A stretch of 64,000 nt of DNA from Chlamydiales bacterium. Its GTDB lineage: Bacteria > Chlamydiota > Chlamydiia > Chlamydiales > Criblamydiaceae. Shown one piece after another: positions 62,587 through 64,000 of this stretch (position 1 is the first letter of the stretch; the number at the start of each line of letters is the position of its first letter). A program made the translations under genes and the position numbers. The stretch covers positions 62,001 to 126,000 of the forward strand of contig JACKPN010000002.1 of assembly GCA_024233575.1 (NCBI GenBank), read 5' to 3'. The notes below the pieces were generated by a model that ran no database searches, was not told where the DNA came from, and saw only the letters and a list, made by a program, of their open reading frames with translations.

Positions 62587-62887
62587 TCACATTTCCTATT
62601 TTACACAGGCTGGGATGTCTATAAATCAGGAAAAAATTATGATTTACATACAACGACCAGTTTTCAGCCGTTTAAGCCTACCGTCTGTCACTCCACCTCC
62701 ATCCAGACTAAATAAGCAGGAACTTTAGATCCTTTATATTTTATGCTTTAAAATGCTGTTAAGAGAATGTCTCTAAGAAGGTCAGATCCTTGTGGTTTAG
62801 TAAAAGCGCTTGATTTTTTTTGAAATAATCTTGTCACAGTAAAAATTAGCGCAACTATGCAGAACTGCTCCTGGATAGTCTAACTTA
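62587..62887. other. Intergenic region at the island's right border
   Basis: Contains the weak site 7 and a short stretch CAACGACCAGTTTTCAGCCG of no known function. No gene is seen. The tail of the reverse gene at 62888 begins at its right end. Confidence 0.4.
62686..62701 (+). other. Attachment-like site 7 (weak)
   Basis: TGTCACTCCACCTCCA matches the site 2/3 sequence TGTCTCTCCACCTCCA at 15 of 16 bases. The usual left arm is absent, so this may be a decayed border of the island or a chance match. Confidence 0.4.
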
Positions 62888-63604
62888 TTAGGAAGAAGGT
62901 TGTAAAACTTCGTCAACGAAATTCCGAATAGTCTTCCAAGCTCTTTTTGTAGAAAGCTGGTTGTAAGCGATACCTAACTCGGGGCTGTTAGCTGAAGGCG
63001 TCGTGAATGCATGCATAGATTGACTATAGAGATGTGTTTGCCAGTCAACCGCATTAGCAGAAAGTTCTTCTTGAAATTGTAATAACTCATCCATTGTTAC
63101 GATAGGGTCATCATAGCCATGTAGAAGCAGAACTTTTGATTTAATTAACTGATTCGCGGTTTTGTTTGGCGGCTCAAAATGTCCATATACACTAATCGCA
63201 CCCTTAAGTGTTTTTATATAACGAGCGAAATCGAGCGCGCAAACACCACCAAATCCAAATCCAATCACAACCATATTAGTCTCATCAATAAAAGGATGTG
63301 TGCAAATGGTTTCGTATCCTTTAATAATTCGTTGCTTTAATAGGTTGCGATCAGAGAGAAACGGCTGTTTAAGATCAGCATTTTCTTTAGGCGATTTTCC
63401 CAAAACGCCTTTTCCATAAATGTCAATTGCGAATGCTGCATACCCCCAACCAGCAATCAGTTGGGCTTGTTGGCAAATATACTCATCTCGACCGTTCCAG
63501 GCGTGACACAGGACAACCGTGGGTTGTTTTTCTTTAGAGGGGTAGGCAATAAATCCTTCCAAACCTATTTCTTGATCGTTATATGGGATAAATTCTTTAA
63601 ACAT
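62888..63604 (-). CDS. Dienelactone-hydrolase-family protein without the nucleophile
   Basis: A 238-residue alpha/beta-hydrolase: YPSKEKQPTVVLCHAWNGRDEYI, GYAAFAIDIYGKG, MVVIGFGFGGVCALDFARYI, KVLLLHGYDDPIV and SQSMHAFT. The Asp and His of the triad are in place. At the nucleophile elbow the usual G-x-(C/S)-x-G is G-F-G-F-G, so a glycine occupies the nucleophile position. It may be inactive, use another residue, or act as a binding protein. It lies outside the clear array. Confidence 0.85.
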   Translation of the reverse strand: MFKEFIPYNDQEIGLEGFIAYPSKEKQPTVVLCHAWNGRDEYICQQAQLIAGWGYAAFAIDIYGKGVLGKSPKENADLKQPFLSDRNLLKQRIIKGYETICTHPFIDETNMVVIGFGFGGVCALDFARYIKTLKGAISVYGHFEPPNKTANQLIKSKVLLLHGYDDPIVTMDELLQFQEELSANAVDWQTHLYSQSMHAFTTPSANSPELGIAYNQLSTKRAWKTIRNFVDEVLQPSS

Positions 63605-63888
63605 GTAAACATAATCTCACATTTATCTTTTCGCTGCACTTTGTTTTAGTATTTGAGGCTGATGCTATCCGCTCAATTTTTTGATTTATCAAGTGAAGGC
63701 CCCCTTTTTTGCTTGTATGAACCTATCTTATTAAAAATATTTACCGTCTTAACGTCCTTTATTCACCGGGAAAGGAAATCTCTGCTTGCCAATATGTTTC
63801 TCATATTGAATTCATTTCCTTGAGAAAAATCATCGTTAATTTGTATCAAATCTTTTTAGCAAGATAGGTTCATACGATTTTTATGTTT

Positions 63889-63969
63889 TCAAGTTTATAA
63901 AACATAAAAACCATCGATAAACATGCTATAAATTGACCGATAAGAGTTTTGATTATATTTTTCGTTTTA
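63889..63969 (+). repeat. Second copy of the TM2 promoter region
   Basis: TCAAGTTTATAAAACATAAA..., AATTGACCGATAAGAGTTTT and TTATATTTTTCG follow the same order as at 59814-59893. TTGACC is kept and TATATT lies near the -10 position. A homologous gene probably starts just beyond the window. The rest of 63605-63888 is AT-rich and without a gene. Confidence 0.65.
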
Positions 63970-64000
63970 GTAAATCACAAACTAAGGGATTAACAATTGA

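Noticed and set aside
37483..62701. CRISPR array
   Set aside because: Repeats are few, long-spaced and attachment-like, with genes between them; no regular spacer pattern exists and no cas genes were seen.

Overview
The window comes from a member of the phylum Chlamydiae, most likely an environmental (amoeba-associated) lineage of the Parachlamydiales such as a Waddlia- or Parachlamydia-like organism. The clues are a SWIM-zinc-finger SNF2 helicase, a cysteine-rich outer-membrane barrel, a DUF4116 repeat protein with a membrane-helix N-terminus typical of environmental chlamydiae, very large paralogous proteins with asparagine/tyrosine-rich N-termini, a C-ring (FliM/FliN or SctQ) gene pair and a long eukaryote-like isoleucyl-tRNA synthetase. 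Genus is an inference; no rRNA lies in the window.

Region 1 (1-37.5 kb) is core chromosome mixed with lineage-specific genes: SNF2 helicase, OmpW-like barrel, a duplicated pair of convergent unknown genes flanking a MATE exporter, der, a SulP transporter, an SH3 surface protein, a TPR protein, typA, a DUF4116 protein, two giant paralogues (1589 and about 1451 aa), ileS, the C-ring pair, a DEAD-box helicase and then ssrA (tmRNA).

Region 2 (37.5-62.7 kb) is accessory DNA inserted at the 3' end of ssrA. The last 15 bases of the tmRNA region (TCTCTCCACCTCCAA) recur, exact or degenerate, at about 48.12, 56.34, 58.96, 59.66, 60.37 and 62.69 kb. Most copies are preceded by a shared left arm (CCAATCAAAAGTTCTGAACTTG), so the island reads as a tandem array of attachment-site-bounded cassettes. 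Cassette 1 (10 kb) holds a large serine recombinase with a MerR-type excisionase partner, a primase-helicase, unknown genes, two methyltransferases, a TipA-like regulator, a toxin-antitoxin pair, MepB and YjdF. Cassette 2 (8 kb) starts with the stump of a second recombinase and holds an ATPase-TOPRIM (OLD-like) gene, a possible PIN-like partner, sbcD, sbcC and a small protein with an RX4H motif, which together look like a nuclease/defence island. Cassette 3 has a TetR regulator divergent from a secreted-looking FAD monooxygenase. Cassettes 4 and 5 each hold one gene (a phosphatase-fold protein; a TM2 protein). Cassette 6 has two unknown genes.

The recombinase reading frame runs through the attachment core: in the integrated state its last 16 codons are antisense tmRNA sequence, while the right arms of several sites still encode an alternative tail (DKFRTFDWS...). 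Integration and excision should therefore swap the recombinase C-terminus. This, the array architecture and the nuclease-rich cassette are the most novel points of the window. The last kilobase holds a dienelactone-hydrolase-like gene lacking the expected nucleophile, and a second copy of the TM2 gene's promoter region, suggesting the array or gene family continues beyond the window.
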